Part shown: piece after piece, positions 51,564 through 61,237 of the stretch | How the letters are laid out: the number at the start of each line of letters is the position of its first letter | Numbering within the stretch: the first letter of the stretch is position 1 | Assembly (NCBI GenBank): GCA_035325995.1 | Contig: DAOKYU010000002.1 | Location: 186,001-250,000 of the forward strand | Length of the DNA: 64,000 bases | Direction: 5' to 3' | Source: Thermodesulfobacteriota bacterium | GTDB taxonomy: Bacteria > Desulfobacterota_D > UBA1144 > Nemesobacterales > UBA2774 | Translations under genes and position numbers: made by a program | Notes under the pieces: generated by a model | Database searches by the model: none | What the model saw: only the letters and a program-made list of their open reading frames with translations | Told to the model about the DNA's origin: nothing

Positions 51564-53099
51564 AGGCGTTCCGTCGCACTTCTTCTAATATTTCCGCTTT
51601 TGGTGCTAATCCTTTCTGCAGGATGCGAGAGAACCGGGGAGAACGGCGCTCCGGGGAATTCCGCGCCCCCCGCGGAAAAAGAAAATGAATCACAATCCGG
51701 GCAGCCGTCAAAGGCCGTCCCCGAGTCGGCAAAGGAAGCGGCCGAGGCTGTAAAGAAGCTTCCCGTGTCGGAATTCCCGTCCTTTGCGGATCTCGCCGAG
51801 GTGCTCAAACCCTCGGTCGTTAATATCAGCACCACGAGCGTCGTGAAGCAAAGGGGTTTCGGGCAGGGCCAGAGGCGCTCGCCGTTCGGACCCAACGACC
51901 CGTTCGAGGAATTTTTTGACAGGTTCTTCCAGGGCCAGCCCCAGGAGGAGTTCCAGCGCCAGGGCCTCGGCTCGGGATTCATCATAAGCGAGGACGGCTA
52001 CGTCGTCACCAATAACCACGTCGTCGAAAGGGCCACGGACATAAGCGTCATACTAGAGAACGGCGAAAAGTACGAGGCGAAAGTCATCGGCAGGGACCCA
52101 AAAACCGACCTCGCCGTCATAAAATTCGAGCCCAAGGGCAAGCTCCAGGCCGTCAAATACGGGGATTCCGACAACCTCAGGATAGGCGACTGGGTCATCG
52201 CGATAGGCAACCCGTTCGGCCTCGGATACACAGTCACGGCGGGCATAGTAAGCGCCAAGGGGAGGTCCCTCGGGCTCGGCGCGTACGACGATTTCATACA
52301 GACGGACGCGTCGCTCAACCCCGGCAACAGCGGAGGGCCGCTCTTTAACCTCCGGGGCGAGGTGGTCGGCGTAAACACGGCCATCGTCGCGCAGGGGCAG
52401 GGCATAGGGTTCGCCATTCCGATGAACATGGCCCACTTCGTCATCGAGCAGTTAAAAGAGGGCGGGAAGGTCGTAAGGGGCTGGCTCGGAGTCTACGTCC
52501 AGAAGCTCACCCCCGAGCTCGCCTCGAGCCTCGGCCTCGACGAGGACGAGGGGGCGCTCGTGAGCGACGTCACCCCGGGAAGCCCGGCGGACAAGGCCGG
52601 CATCAAGAGGGGCGACGTCATAATCGAGTTCGACGGCAAGAAGATAGACGACATCTCCGACCTCACGACGCTCGCGGCCGTAACGTCCCCCGGGACGAAG
52701 GTCGATGTAAAGCTCATTCAGGACGGCAAGCATAAGGACCTCGAGGTCAAGCTAGACGAGTTTCCCGACGACGAGGCGCAGGCCGGGGCGGCCGAAGACA
52801 CCGAGGACAGCCTCGGCCTTATCGTAAGGCCGCTCGATCCGCAGCTTGCGCAGCGCTTTAATCTCGACACCGACAAGGGAGTCATAATCGCCGACGTAAG
52901 GCGCGGAAGCCCGGCCCTCGACGCCGGTCTCAGGCCGGGCGACGTTATAGTCGAGCTCGACAAGAAAGAAATAAAAACGCTTCAGGATTACAAGACCGCG
53001 CTTGCCGCCGTCAAGCCGGGGGATACCGCGCTCTTCCTTGTTAAGCGCGGCAATAACACGATCTACACGGCGGTGAGAGTGGGTGAGGGAAAATCCTAG
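51561..53099 (+). CDS. DegP/DegQ-type periplasmic serine protease, lipoprotein form
   Basis: A 512-residue HtrA protease with two PDZ domains. Catalytic triad: His153 (NNHVV), Asp183 (KTDLAV) and Ser257 (GNSGGP). The PDZ domains cover about 295-385 and 415-505. The N-terminus reads as a lipoprotein signal (LSAGC, Cys22) rather than a cleaved signal, so it is probably membrane-tethered; a Ser/Glu/Gln-rich linker follows. It degrades or refolds misfolded envelope proteins. GAGGAGG precedes the ATG. Confidence 0.93.
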   Translation: MRRSVALLLIFPLLVLILSAGCERTGENGAPGNSAPPAEKENESQSGQPSKAVPESAKEAAEAVKKLPVSEFPSFADLAEVLKPSVVNISTTSVVKQRGFGQGQRRSPFGPNDPFEEFFDRFFQGQPQEEFQRQGLGSGFIISEDGYVVTNNHVVERATDISVILENGEKYEAKVIGRDPKTDLAVIKFEPKGKLQAVKYGDSDNLRIGDWVIAIGNPFGLGYTVTAGIVSAKGRSLGLGAYDDFIQTDASLNPGNSGGPLFNLRGEVVGVNTAIVAQGQGIGFAIPMNMAHFVIEQLKEGGKVVRGWLGVYVQKLTPELASSLGLDEDEGALVSDVTPGSPADKAGIKRGDVIIEFDGKKIDDISDLTTLAAVTSPGTKVDVKLIQDGKHKDLEVKLDEFPDDEAQAGAAEDTEDSLGLIVRPLDPQLAQRFNLDTDKGVIIADVRRGSPALDAGLRPGDVIVELDKKEIKTLQDYKTALAAVKPGDTALFLVKRGNNTIYTAVRVGEGKS

Positions 53100-53121
53100 C
53101 GCCGCACACTTTCAGCCCCGT

Positions 53122-53157
53122 GAGCGGACGCAGTCCTGTATACCCGTCCGCTCTTTT
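53122..53157 (+). terminator. Rho-independent terminator after the degP-like gene
   Basis: A perfect stem GAGCGGACG / CGTCCGCTC is followed by TTTT. Confidence 0.85.
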
Positions 53158-53318
53158 CCGGCGTGAAGCGCACATCTTCCCGCGGTATGGGTGTATTATT
53201 AATCAGGCCCTTTTGTTGACACCGGCCTTCTTTTCATGAGAAAATGGAAAGAGCTTGAACGGGCCGGCGTCGATCGGCCTTCACCCTGCATATTCTGAAT
53301 ACCCAGGAGGATGATCTC

Positions 53319-54635
53319 ATGCCGGAGCCTGCGAAAAAGCGCGTACTGATCCTCGGAGGGGGCTTCGGCGGCCTCGAGGCCGCCCGGCATCTCGAAAAAA
53401 TCTTCAAGGGAAGAGACGACGTCGAGATAACGCTGATCAACAAGAACAACTATCTCGTATTCACCTCGATGCTCGCCGAGGTCGTATCGGGCAGCATCGA
53501 AGCCAAGCACGTAGTTATTCCTCTCAGGGAATGTCTTAAGAGAGCCGAGCTCAAAGAGCTCTCCATAGACGGCCTGGACCTAGACAAAAAAACGGTATCG
53601 TGCAGCCACCCCGACACGGGCGAGACGTTTCTTTACGAATACGACTATCTCGTCCTGGCCCTGGGCTCCATGACGGGCTATCACGGCATCCCGGGCGCAG
53701 AAGAATTCTCGTTCCCGCTCAAGAACCTCAACAACGCGATGGTGCTGAGGAACCACGTGATAGACATGTTCGAGCGTGCCGAGCTCGAAACCGACTCCGA
53801 CACGAGGCGTAAGCTCCTCACTTTCGTCGTAGCGGGCGGCGGATATACCGGCATCGAGGTCGCCGCCGAGCTCAACGACTACGTCTCCGCCAGCAAGAGG
53901 TTCTACAGGAACGTGAAGGCGGGCGAGGTAAAGGTCGTCGTGATCGATCCGGGCGACAGGATTATGCACGAGATGAGCGAAGGGCTTGCCGAATACGGCT
54001 TAATGCTCCTCCAGAAACGCGGGATGGAGTTCCGTCTCAAAACGAGAATCGCCGAGGTCTCGAAAGATTCCGTAAAGACGGAAGACGGGAGCGCCGTCGA
54101 TACCTGCACGACCATCTGGGCCGCGGGGACTGCGCCACAGCCCGTAATCGCGGCTCTGTCCTGCGCGGACAAGAGAGGCAGGATAGAGGTGAACGAGTAC
54201 ATGGAGGTCTCCGGGTGCCCCGGCGTATGGGCCATAGGCGACTGCGCCGTGATTCCCGATCCTCATACCGGGGCGTCCTATCCCCCGACGGCCCAGAATG
54301 CCGAGCGCGAAGGGGCCCGCGTGGCGGTCAACGTCGCCGCTTCGATAAATTCCAGGGACGGCGACAAGAGGCCGTTCGTCTACAGGACCATGGGCATGCT
54401 CGCGCCTCTCGGGCACAGGTCCGCCGTCGCCGAAATAAGAAGCGTTAAATTCTCGGGATTCTTCGCCTGGTTCATGTGGCGCTGCATCTATTTAGGCAAG
54501 CTGCCCGGATGGGACAGGAAGATAAGGGTGGCCATCGACTGGCTGCTCGACATGTTCCTCCCGAGGGATATCGTCCAGCTCAAGATGGAAATGAGGCAGA
54601 GGCAGAATCAGCCTCAGTCCCCGGGCAAGTCCTGA
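53319..54635 (+). CDS. ndh: Type II NADH dehydrogenase (NDH-2)
   Basis: A 438-residue single-chain NADH:quinone oxidoreductase. FAD site GGGFGGLEAARHLE, NAD site VAGGGYTGIEVAAEL, the second FAD motif VWAIGDCAVI and PPTAQNAEREG. The C-terminal amphipathic segment (GFFAWFMWRCIYLGKLPGW) anchors it at the inner membrane. It feeds electrons to the quinone pool without pumping. It converges with the cytochrome b gene; their 3' ends overlap by 22 bases. Confidence 0.95.
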   Translation: MPEPAKKRVLILGGGFGGLEAARHLEKIFKGRDDVEITLINKNNYLVFTSMLAEVVSGSIEAKHVVIPLRECLKRAELKELSIDGLDLDKKTVSCSHPDTGETFLYEYDYLVLALGSMTGYHGIPGAEEFSFPLKNLNNAMVLRNHVIDMFERAELETDSDTRRKLLTFVVAGGGYTGIEVAAELNDYVSASKRFYRNVKAGEVKVVVIDPGDRIMHEMSEGLAEYGLMLLQKRGMEFRLKTRIAEVSKDSVKTEDGSAVDTCTTIWAAGTAPQPVIAALSCADKRGRIEVNEYMEVSGCPGVWAIGDCAVIPDPHTGASYPPTAQNAEREGARVAVNVAASINSRDGDKRPFVYRTMGMLAPLGHRSAVAEIRSVKFSGFFAWFMWRCIYLGKLPGWDRKIRVAIDWLLDMFLPRDIVQLKMEMRQRQNQPQSPGKS

Positions 54636-56038
54636 GCGGGCTTTTTGGTCCGCGACTTCAAAAACGCCACGAGGTCGCTCAGCTCCTGGTTCGTCAACGT
54701 TCCGCCGAACCCCGGCATATTAAGACCGCCGTTCATGATCCGCCACGTAAGCTCGTTCGAGCTCAGCCTGTCGCCGATGTATGTGAGGTCGGGGCCCCTT
54801 AACCCGCCGTGCCCGTCTATCGTATGGCAGTAGAGGCAGCCCTTGTCGTTAAAGTCTATCCCGCCCCTGTATATCGGGCCCGAATCCGCGCCTATCATCT
54901 CGGCCGTAAGCGGCTCGGCGTGGAAACGCGGAGACCACGGCGATACGATCCCTATAGCCCAGAGCCCGGATATCGTCAAGATCACGAGCGCCACTATCGC
55001 GACCGCCCAGGGCCTTCTGAGCGGGCTCCTCTCGCCCCTGTTCGATATGAACGGGAGGCAGAAAAGCAGCAGCCCCACTATCAGCGGCCCGAGCACCATC
55101 AGATACGTTTCCAGCGCGGGCGGCATGAGCGCCAGGAACGCGAAGTAGAAAACGAAGTACCAGTCCGGCACGGGGAGCGCGTCTATGTTCGACGGATTCG
55201 GAGGCGGGCCCAGCGTCGGCGGGCCGATTACTATGGCCACGACCAAAATGGTCGTGATAACTACGAACGCGAAAATCATATCCTTCCACGCCGCGTCGGG
55301 CCAGAAGGGGATGCCTTTCGTTTTTACCAGGTTCTCGTACTTTTCCCTGTACGTCGCGGGGTCTACGGGGTCGCCCGCCTTGGGGAATTCGGATATTCCG
55401 TTTCTTATGACCAGGTAGAGATGAAACCCTATGAATACGAAAAGAAGCGCCGGGATTATGAACACGTGATACGCGAACATCCGGCTGAGCGTAGCTCCGC
55501 CTATGGTTTCGCCGCCTATTATAAAGTCCGCGAGCCAGCGCCCGATGAGCGGCACGCGCGCCGCCTGCTCCGAGGCGACTATCGCCGACCACACGGCCGT
55601 CTGGTCCCACCTTATCACCTGCCCCGTGAAGCCCATGACGATAGTAAGCGCGAGCAGCACGACGCCCGAAATCCAGTTCATCTCGCGCGGGAACTTGTAC
55701 GCCGCCGTAAGATAGACCTGTATCATGTGGACGCCGACGAGCAGCATCATGGCGGACGCCCCCCAGTTGTGTATGCCGCGCACGATTCTCCCGAAGGTCG
55801 TCTGGTTCGTTATGTACTGGAGGCTCTGGTACGCCTCGCCGGCGGCGGGGACGTATATAAACGCCAGGGTTACGCCCGTTGCGACCTGGAGTATGAAGGC
55901 AAAGAGAGTCGCGCTCCCGAAAACGTAAAACCAGGTGGCGGTATTCGGGGGGACGGCGTGTTTGGCTATAGGCCCCACGGCCGCCGACAGACCGGTGCGG
56001 TCGTCGAGCCACGCCCACGCGCTCCTTAAAAAATTCAT
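54614..56038 (-). CDS. Cytochrome b fused to a C-terminal cytochrome c
   Basis: A 474-residue subunit of a quinol:cytochrome c oxidoreductase. Heme b ligands are His90/His104 and His191/His206. The second pair is separated by 14 residues, as in cytochrome b6, while the first has 13. The Qo motif is PDWY (291-294) instead of PEWY. After the last helix (about 343-365) comes a monoheme cytochrome c domain: CLYCH (401-405) with Met441 as probable sixth ligand. The fusion replaces a separate cytochrome c1. It is the last gene of the minus-strand respiratory operon. Confidence 0.92.
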   Translation of the reverse strand: MNFLRSAWAWLDDRTGLSAAVGPIAKHAVPPNTATWFYVFGSATLFAFILQVATGVTLAFIYVPAAGEAYQSLQYITNQTTFGRIVRGIHNWGASAMMLLVGVHMIQVYLTAAYKFPREMNWISGVVLLALTIVMGFTGQVIRWDQTAVWSAIVASEQAARVPLIGRWLADFIIGGETIGGATLSRMFAYHVFIIPALLFVFIGFHLYLVIRNGISEFPKAGDPVDPATYREKYENLVKTKGIPFWPDAAWKDMIFAFVVITTILVVAIVIGPPTLGPPPNPSNIDALPVPDWYFVFYFAFLALMPPALETYLMVLGPLIVGLLLFCLPFISNRGERSPLRRPWAVAIVALVILTISGLWAIGIVSPWSPRFHAEPLTAEMIGADSGPIYRGGIDFNDKGCLYCHTIDGHGGLRGPDLTYIGDRLSSNELTWRIMNGGLNMPGFGGTLTNQELSDLVAFLKSRTKKPAQDLPGD

Positions 56039-56088
56039 ATTCTGTATCCCCCTTCAAGTCTCATGCGGCTCCATCTCCGGAAGTGCAT

Positions 56089-56595
56089 TTACGCCGTCGT
56101 AACAGGTATCGGGCTCGTCAGTATCTCGACCTGTCCGTTATTTATCCTGACAGGATACTGGTAAAGCCCCCTCGGAGGCGGCCCCGCGGCGACGGAGCCG
56201 TCCTCGTAATAAACCCCGCCGTGGCACGGGCACATAAACAGCTTCGCCCCGGCTATCCACCTCACGGGACACCCCAAATGAGCGCAGTTCACCGAAAACG
56301 CGATAAAGTCGGACTGCCCGGCCCTTCTCAGCCATGCGGCCGTCTCGGCCGTCACTCCTGCCCACGGGAGCGGCGAGGAATCTATGAATTTGACCAGCAC
56401 GGTCTCCCCCTGGGTGAAGCTCTCCGCGAGGCCGACGGGCCTCCACTCGGGCGGCGGCTTCCTGAATATGGGCTCCAGTATCGAGCCGATTATCGGAATC
56501 GCGACGAGCGCCCCGGCGACGCTGCTGAGAACGATGCCGAGCCTGACGAAGAACTGCCTCCTCGTACATTCACTCGTTCTGGTCTTTTCGCTCAT
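56089..56595 (-). CDS. Rieske iron-sulfur protein
   Basis: A 168-residue [2Fe-2S] subunit. Ligands: Cys104 and His106 in CAHLGC, Cys122 and His125 in CPCHGG; Cys109 and Cys124 form the usual disulfide. The N-terminus (TRRQFFVRLG before a hydrophobic helix) is a twin-arginine-type signal anchor, in agreement with Tat export. It transfers electrons from quinol at the Qo site to the cytochrome c domain. Its start overlaps the small subunit gene upstream by 26 bases. Confidence 0.95.
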   Translation of the reverse strand: MSEKTRTSECTRRQFFVRLGIVLSSVAGALVAIPIIGSILEPIFRKPPPEWRPVGLAESFTQGETVLVKFIDSSPLPWAGVTAETAAWLRRAGQSDFIAFSVNCAHLGCPVRWIAGAKLFMCPCHGGVYYEDGSVAAGPPPRGLYQYPVRINNGQVEILTSPIPVTTA

Positions 56596-56905
56596 CTCTG
56601 AGATCTCCTATCCATCCTATAAGTGCCGCGACGAATAACACGAATCCTATGAAAAATAATATGACGATAGTGCTCAGGACCTCGTTGAACCCCACGGCCA
56701 GCCCCCACATCATGAACGTTATGCCGAGGGCCATTATAGCGGGCCAGTATCCCGGCGACGGCAGCCTTTCGGGCAGGGGCCTGTGCCATCCGGGAGGGAT
56801 GCCCTGGCGGGCGACTTCCCTTTCTACGTCCTCGTAGCTCTCCGGATGCCCGAGGCTCTGCGCCGCGGCCTGCCCGGGGGCCTGAAATTCGCTTCCTGAG
56901 CTCAA
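56570..56905 (-). CDS. Cytochrome oxidase small subunit (subunit IV type)
   Basis: A 111-residue protein. I chose the TTG at 56903-56905 because GGAGG lies 7 bases upstream; a TTG at 56938 has no site. About 45 polar residues ending in LPSPGYWPAIMALG, then two membrane helices and a charged end, as in subunit IV of caa3/aa3 oxidases. It probably stabilises the oxidase. Overlaps the Rieske gene. Confidence 0.75.
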   Translation of the reverse strand: MSSGSEFQAPGQAAAQSLGHPESYEDVEREVARQGIPPGWHRPLPERLPSPGYWPAIMALGITFMMWGLAVGFNEVLSTIVILFFIGFVLFVAALIGWIGDLRDERKDQNE

Positions 56906-56966
56906 CGTCCGTCCTCCATGTTGTCTCTTCGTCCGCAATTTTCTTTCATCGTGTTATAGGGCTCGC

Positions 56967-57809
56967 TCAAACCGTTTTGCCCTCGCCTGGCAGAATCCCG
57001 CCGCTGTGCGCTGCGGCCTCTTCGTCCGCTTCGGGGGACCTGTACCACTGGGCCAGCGTTATCATGCTCGCTGTGAGGTATATAAGGCACCCCGGCACCC
57101 ACATCGTAAGGCCCGCTATCTGCTGGTCGACGCCGGGCGTTATGCATAGATCGTTTCTCAGGTACGGCAGTATCCCGGCCGAGTCCGCGGGATTGAGATA
57201 AGCCGGGTACATCCCCGCGCCGGCGAACGTCAGCAGTATTCCGAGTACCGTGCATGCGAGGCACGCCGAGGCCAGGTAGAGGGTCGAGCGGAGGTGCGTC
57301 AGCCTCCGGGTCTTCACCGGTGCGAACACCGGCCACCAGAACACTATTCCTATGAGTACGAAGCTCACCTGCTGCGCCGCGTAAAGCCTGTCGCTCGCTA
57401 TTGCCGCGTCGTGAACGGACGGCACGTGCCAGAGCCACATCGAGCCTACCCCGAGCGTCCAGGCGACGATGGGGTTACCGAGTACGCCCATCACCGCCCC
57501 CGCGGGCCTCCACGAGAGCGCCCTTTCGGCCGCGCCTTTGGGTATTCCGAACAGTATGAACAGCGGAACGACGAGCAGGAGTAATATGTGCTGGGTCATG
57601 TGGGCGCTCAGGAGATAATTCCTCCCGAGGTGCCCGAGGGGGGAGACGACCGCCAGCACCATGAGCGCGACTCCCGCGCCGAAGAGAGCCGTCCGGCCCC
57701 TGTCTTTAAGGCCGCCCGCCGCAATGAAAGCCGCCAGGAACAAGACCGCGAGCGCTATAACGCCCGGCTCGGGCGACCAGGCTTTCATGAGGAATTCAGA
57801 TACGTTCAT
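56967..57809 (-). CDS. ctaG: CtaG-type cytochrome oxidase assembly protein
   Basis: A 280-residue protein with about seven helices of the Caa3_CtaG family. Conserved His residues lie in SAHMTQHILLLLVVPLF and the Trp-rich WLWHVPSVHDAA. It is needed for maturation, probably copper delivery to CuA/CuB, in Bacillus-type caa3 oxidase. It is encoded inside the oxidase operon. This is not the same family as proteobacterial CtaG/Cox11. Confidence 0.88.
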   Translation of the reverse strand: MNVSEFLMKAWSPEPGVIALAVLFLAAFIAAGGLKDRGRTALFGAGVALMVLAVVSPLGHLGRNYLLSAHMTQHILLLLVVPLFILFGIPKGAAERALSWRPAGAVMGVLGNPIVAWTLGVGSMWLWHVPSVHDAAIASDRLYAAQQVSFVLIGIVFWWPVFAPVKTRRLTHLRSTLYLASACLACTVLGILLTFAGAGMYPAYLNPADSAGILPYLRNDLCITPGVDQQIAGLTMWVPGCLIYLTASMITLAQWYRSPEADEEAAAHSGGILPGEGKTV

Positions 57810-57838
57810 TACGCTTCCCCTCCGGAATCCCGTTCAAA

Positions 57839-58390
57839 TCATAAAAACGCCCAGAGATATATGACCGAAAAAACCACTATCCATACGCCGTCCACGAAGT
57901 GCCAGTATAATGAAACGCATTCGACGGCGTCCGATTTCGGGCCCTCGAAATCCCCCGCGAGCGTGAGGCCGAGGAGTATCGAGAGCATTATGAGCCCGAC
58001 GCACACGTGAAACCCGTGGAATCCGGTAAGTGTGAAAAACGTCGAGCCGAATACGTTACTGCTTATAGTTATGCCGCGCCCGAAGAGCCCGAACCACTCG
58101 CGCGCCTGCCCGAATATGAATACCGCGCCCAGCACTATCGTCGCGAAAAGCCAGAACTTCAGCCCCGAGCGATTCCTGTTCTTAAGGCTCTTCCCGGCAA
58201 GCCATACCGTAAAGCTGCTGGCGAGCAGGAATATGCTGAATATTCCCGTTACGTAGGGGTCGAGGCTGTTTCTCGCGTCCGGGCCGGTGGTGACGGAATT
58301 GTGAAAGTTGACGTATGCCAGAATGAGCATCAGGAAGAAGATCGACTCCGACGCGATGAAGAACTTTATTATCATCCGGTTGTTAGCCAT
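57839..58390 (-). CDS. ctaE: Cytochrome c oxidase subunit III
   Basis: A 183-residue short form (five helices) of heme-copper oxidase subunit III. Motifs: FIASESIFF in the first helix, TGFHGFHVCVGL and the last helix YWHFVDGVWIVVF. It lacks the first two helices of the mitochondrial form, as usual for caa3-type enzymes. Start overlaps the coxA stop by 8 bases. Confidence 0.93.
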   Translation of the reverse strand: MANNRMIIKFFIASESIFFLMLILAYVNFHNSVTTGPDARNSLDPYVTGIFSIFLLASSFTVWLAGKSLKNRNRSGLKFWLFATIVLGAVFIFGQAREWFGLFGRGITISSNVFGSTFFTLTGFHGFHVCVGLIMLSILLGLTLAGDFEGPKSDAVECVSLYWHFVDGVWIVVFSVIYLWAFL

Positions 58391-60071
58391 TTGGTCCCTC
58401 CGTCACTATCTTCGCGTTGGGCTCGTCCGGCGAGTCGGGGTGCGCGAGGTCCCAGAGCGGCCTCCTGCCCCTTACCGGCGGGACCAGCTTGAAGTTATAT
58501 ACAGGGGGGGGCGAGGTGGTGGCCCATTCGAGCGTCCACGCCTTCCAGGGGTTGTCCCCGGCGGGCTCGCCTTTCCTCAAGCTGACTATGATGTTCCATA
58601 TGAAAACCAGGACCGAGGCGGCGATTATGAAAGCGCCTATGGTCGATATGAGGTTCATCGACCCCCAGTAGGGCAAATCGTGATACGTATAGGTTCTTCG
58701 CGGCATCCCCATTACGCCGAGGAAATGCTGGATGAAAAAGGTCATGTTAAACCCGACCACTGTAAGCCAGAAGTGCCACTTGCCTAATGTCTCCGACATC
58801 ATACGCCCGGTGAATTTCGGGAACCAATAGTAAACCCCCGCGAATATCGCGAATAGAGAGCCGCCGAATATCGTGTAGTGGAAGTGGGCGACTATGAAGT
58901 AGCTGTCCGTGACGACCCAGTCTATCGGCACCGACGCTATGGCCACGCCCGAAAGCCCGCCTATGACGAACTCTATTATAAAGGCCGTCGCGAACAGCAT
59001 TGGCACGGCGAAGTTTATCCTCCCGCCCCACATCGTCGCCACCCAGTTGAGCACCTTTATGCCCGTAGGTATGGCGATGAGCATGCTGGCGAGGGAGAAA
59101 TAGGCGTTGGCTACGTTCCCGAGGCCGACGGCGAACATGTGGTGCGCCCAGACGCCGAGGCTTAAGAGCCCTATCGCCACCGTCGAGGCCGCCACGAACT
59201 CGTAGCCGTATATCGGCTTTCTCGAAAAGACCGGAATGACCTCCGATATTATTCCGAACGCCGGGAGTATGAGTATGTAAACCTCGGGGTGCCCGAACCC
59301 CCAGAAAAAGTGCTGCCAGAGTATCGCCGAGCCGCCGAAGGACGGGGTGAAGAACGTCGCACCCAAAAGACGGTCGAGGAGGAGCATCGCGAAAGCGGAG
59401 GTGATGATGGGCATTACGAATACGAGAAGTAGCGACGTCACCAGTATCATCCACACGAACAGCGGCAGCCGCCGCATCGTCATCCCCGGCGTGCGCATCG
59501 TCAGTATGGTTACGACGTTGTTGAGGCCGGATATGAGCGAGCCGATGCCGGATACGAGAAGTCCGAGCGCCCAGTACGTAGGCCCGTTGTTGAGCGAAAA
59601 CGGCTTTTCGCTTAGCGGGGCGTACGCGAACCACCCGACGTCGGGCGCTCCGCTCTGTGTGAAGAAGCTGTAATAAAGGAGTATGCCGCCGAAGGCGAAC
59701 AGCCAGAAGCTGAGCGCGTTAAGCCTCGGGAACGCCATGTCCCGCGCCCCGATCATGAGCGGCACGAGATAAACGCCTACGCCTATGAGGAACGGCATGA
59801 CGACGAAAAATATCATCGTCGTTCCGTGCATCGTGAAGAGCTGGTTATACATCTCGGGCGAGAGCAGCCCGCTTCCGGGCTTTGCCAGCTGGGCCCTTAT
59901 CATCAGCGCTTCGAGGCCGCCTATGACGAAGTAAATCAGCGTGCCTATCAGGTACATGATGCCGATCTGCTTGTGGTCGATGGACGCGACCCAGCTTAGG
60001 AGCCCGGTGTTCTCGCCGAGCCCCGGCAGGGGCTCCGTACTTTCCGGCACGATCGGTATTCTGCTACTCAT
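58383..60071 (-). CDS. ctaD: Cytochrome c oxidase subunit I
   Basis: A 562-residue catalytic subunit with about twelve helices. It has the CuB/Tyr motif WQHFFWGFGHPEVYI (His-Tyr crosslink), the HH pair in WAHHMFAVG, and the heme ligands in FHYTIFGG. The GHPEVY glutamate indicates a type A (mitochondrial-like) proton pathway. It reduces O2 to water at the heme a3-CuB site. Overlaps coxB by 8 bases. Confidence 0.97.
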   Translation of the reverse strand: MSSRIPIVPESTEPLPGLGENTGLLSWVASIDHKQIGIMYLIGTLIYFVIGGLEALMIRAQLAKPGSGLLSPEMYNQLFTMHGTTMIFFVVMPFLIGVGVYLVPLMIGARDMAFPRLNALSFWLFAFGGILLYYSFFTQSGAPDVGWFAYAPLSEKPFSLNNGPTYWALGLLVSGIGSLISGLNNVVTILTMRTPGMTMRRLPLFVWMILVTSLLLVFVMPIITSAFAMLLLDRLLGATFFTPSFGGSAILWQHFFWGFGHPEVYILILPAFGIISEVIPVFSRKPIYGYEFVAASTVAIGLLSLGVWAHHMFAVGLGNVANAYFSLASMLIAIPTGIKVLNWVATMWGGRINFAVPMLFATAFIIEFVIGGLSGVAIASVPIDWVVTDSYFIVAHFHYTIFGGSLFAIFAGVYYWFPKFTGRMMSETLGKWHFWLTVVGFNMTFFIQHFLGVMGMPRRTYTYHDLPYWGSMNLISTIGAFIIAASVLVFIWNIIVSLRKGEPAGDNPWKAWTLEWATTSPPPVYNFKLVPPVRGRRPLWDLAHPDSPDEPNAKIVTEGPNG

Positions 60072-61005
60072 CCAGCGCCTCCAGGTATGCGACTATTGCA
60101 TTCACCTGCTCGTCTGTAAGCTTCATGTTCGGCATCAGCGATCCCGGCTTGTACTTCGCCGGATTCTTGAGCCACTTGGCGAGGTTGTCCGGCGTGTTGG
60201 TCAAAACGCCCGCGCCTATCGTATCGCGCGTCGCGAGATACGTGAGGCTCGGCCCCACGCGCGCCGCGGCGGGGGTGCCCGCTATCGTGTGACAATTCAT
60301 GCAGGCGACCTCCTGGAATAGCTTCGCCCCATCGGCTGCGATTCCGGCGGAAGGCGTTTCGGGTATACGCGCCTGCTCGCTGAGCCACCCGGAGAATTCC
60401 TCCTCCGTCTGGGCGATCACCCGTATGCGCATGTTCGCGTGCTGCGCCCCGCAGAACTCGGCGCACGCCCCGAGATAAACCCCGGGCTCTCCCGCGACTA
60501 TCCACATATAATTCGGATGCCCCGGGACGAGGTCTATCTTCCTTCCGAGCTCGGGCACCCAGAAATCGTGTATGACGTCGATCGATTCCAGCCTCGCCAG
60601 GAGCTGCCTCCCCGCGGGGAGGTGAACCTCGTTCGCCGTTATGACACCGGATTCGGGGTAGACTATCTCCCACCACCACTGGTGCCCTATTATGATAATG
60701 TCGGGTTCCCTGTCGGCGCTCGGCGGATCGACGGCCCTCATCGTCGAGCACGTGAGTAAAAAGAGGACGGCTACTATCGCTACGGGTATCAGCGTCCACG
60801 TGATTTCGAGCTTGAGACTGCCGAAATCCTGGTAAGGCTCGCCCTCCTCTCCGGACTTTTTCCTGAACCTTATTATGATGTAGGCGACGGCGATCACTAT
60901 GATGCCGAGGATGACTACCGAAATGGCTATCGTATAATAGGTCAGGCCAGCCAATACTTCCATTTGTGGAGAGCTTGGATTGAAGAGGCCGCCTAGGTTT
61001 TTCAT
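60064..61005 (-). CDS. ctaC: Cytochrome c oxidase subunit II with fused cytochrome c (caa3 type)
   Basis: A 313-residue subunit. Two membrane helices (about 20-46 and 68-86) precede the CuA domain: His146, Cys181, Glu183, Cys185, His189, Met192. The C-terminal domain has CMNCH (235-239) and a Met in SLMPNMKL, a monoheme cytochrome c. This fusion defines caa3 oxidases and lets electrons enter directly from the cytochrome b-c partner. First gene of the operon, about 230 bases from the divergent tamA-like gene. Confidence 0.95.
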   Translation of the reverse strand: MKNLGGLFNPSSPQMEVLAGLTYYTIAISVVILGIIVIAVAYIIIRFRKKSGEEGEPYQDFGSLKLEITWTLIPVAIVAVLFLLTCSTMRAVDPPSADREPDIIIIGHQWWWEIVYPESGVITANEVHLPAGRQLLARLESIDVIHDFWVPELGRKIDLVPGHPNYMWIVAGEPGVYLGACAEFCGAQHANMRIRVIAQTEEEFSGWLSEQARIPETPSAGIAADGAKLFQEVACMNCHTIAGTPAAARVGPSLTYLATRDTIGAGVLTNTPDNLAKWLKNPAKYKPGSLMPNMKLTDEQVNAIVAYLEALDE

Positions 61006-61237
61006 GTTTTTACGAGTGAGTGAAGTTTAGAACGACAAGCCACGCCAGACATAGCCATTATAAAGACACACGGAGGTTATTGTCAACCCCCGCAGCGCCG
61101 AAAACATTATTACTTCCGCGATATTTTAACTCATATTCGGATGTTAATTTGTGGTATTATCATGCATAATTATCACGCCCCGCGGGATTGAAACGTAGTT
61201 TCGTAAGCAGTCTGAATAACGCAGCCTTGTCTTCCAG

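Noticed and set aside
54849..56057. 402-codon frame on the same strand as cytochrome b
   Set aside because: It overlaps the cytochrome b gene in another phase, which has all heme ligands; the frame is Arg-rich noise.
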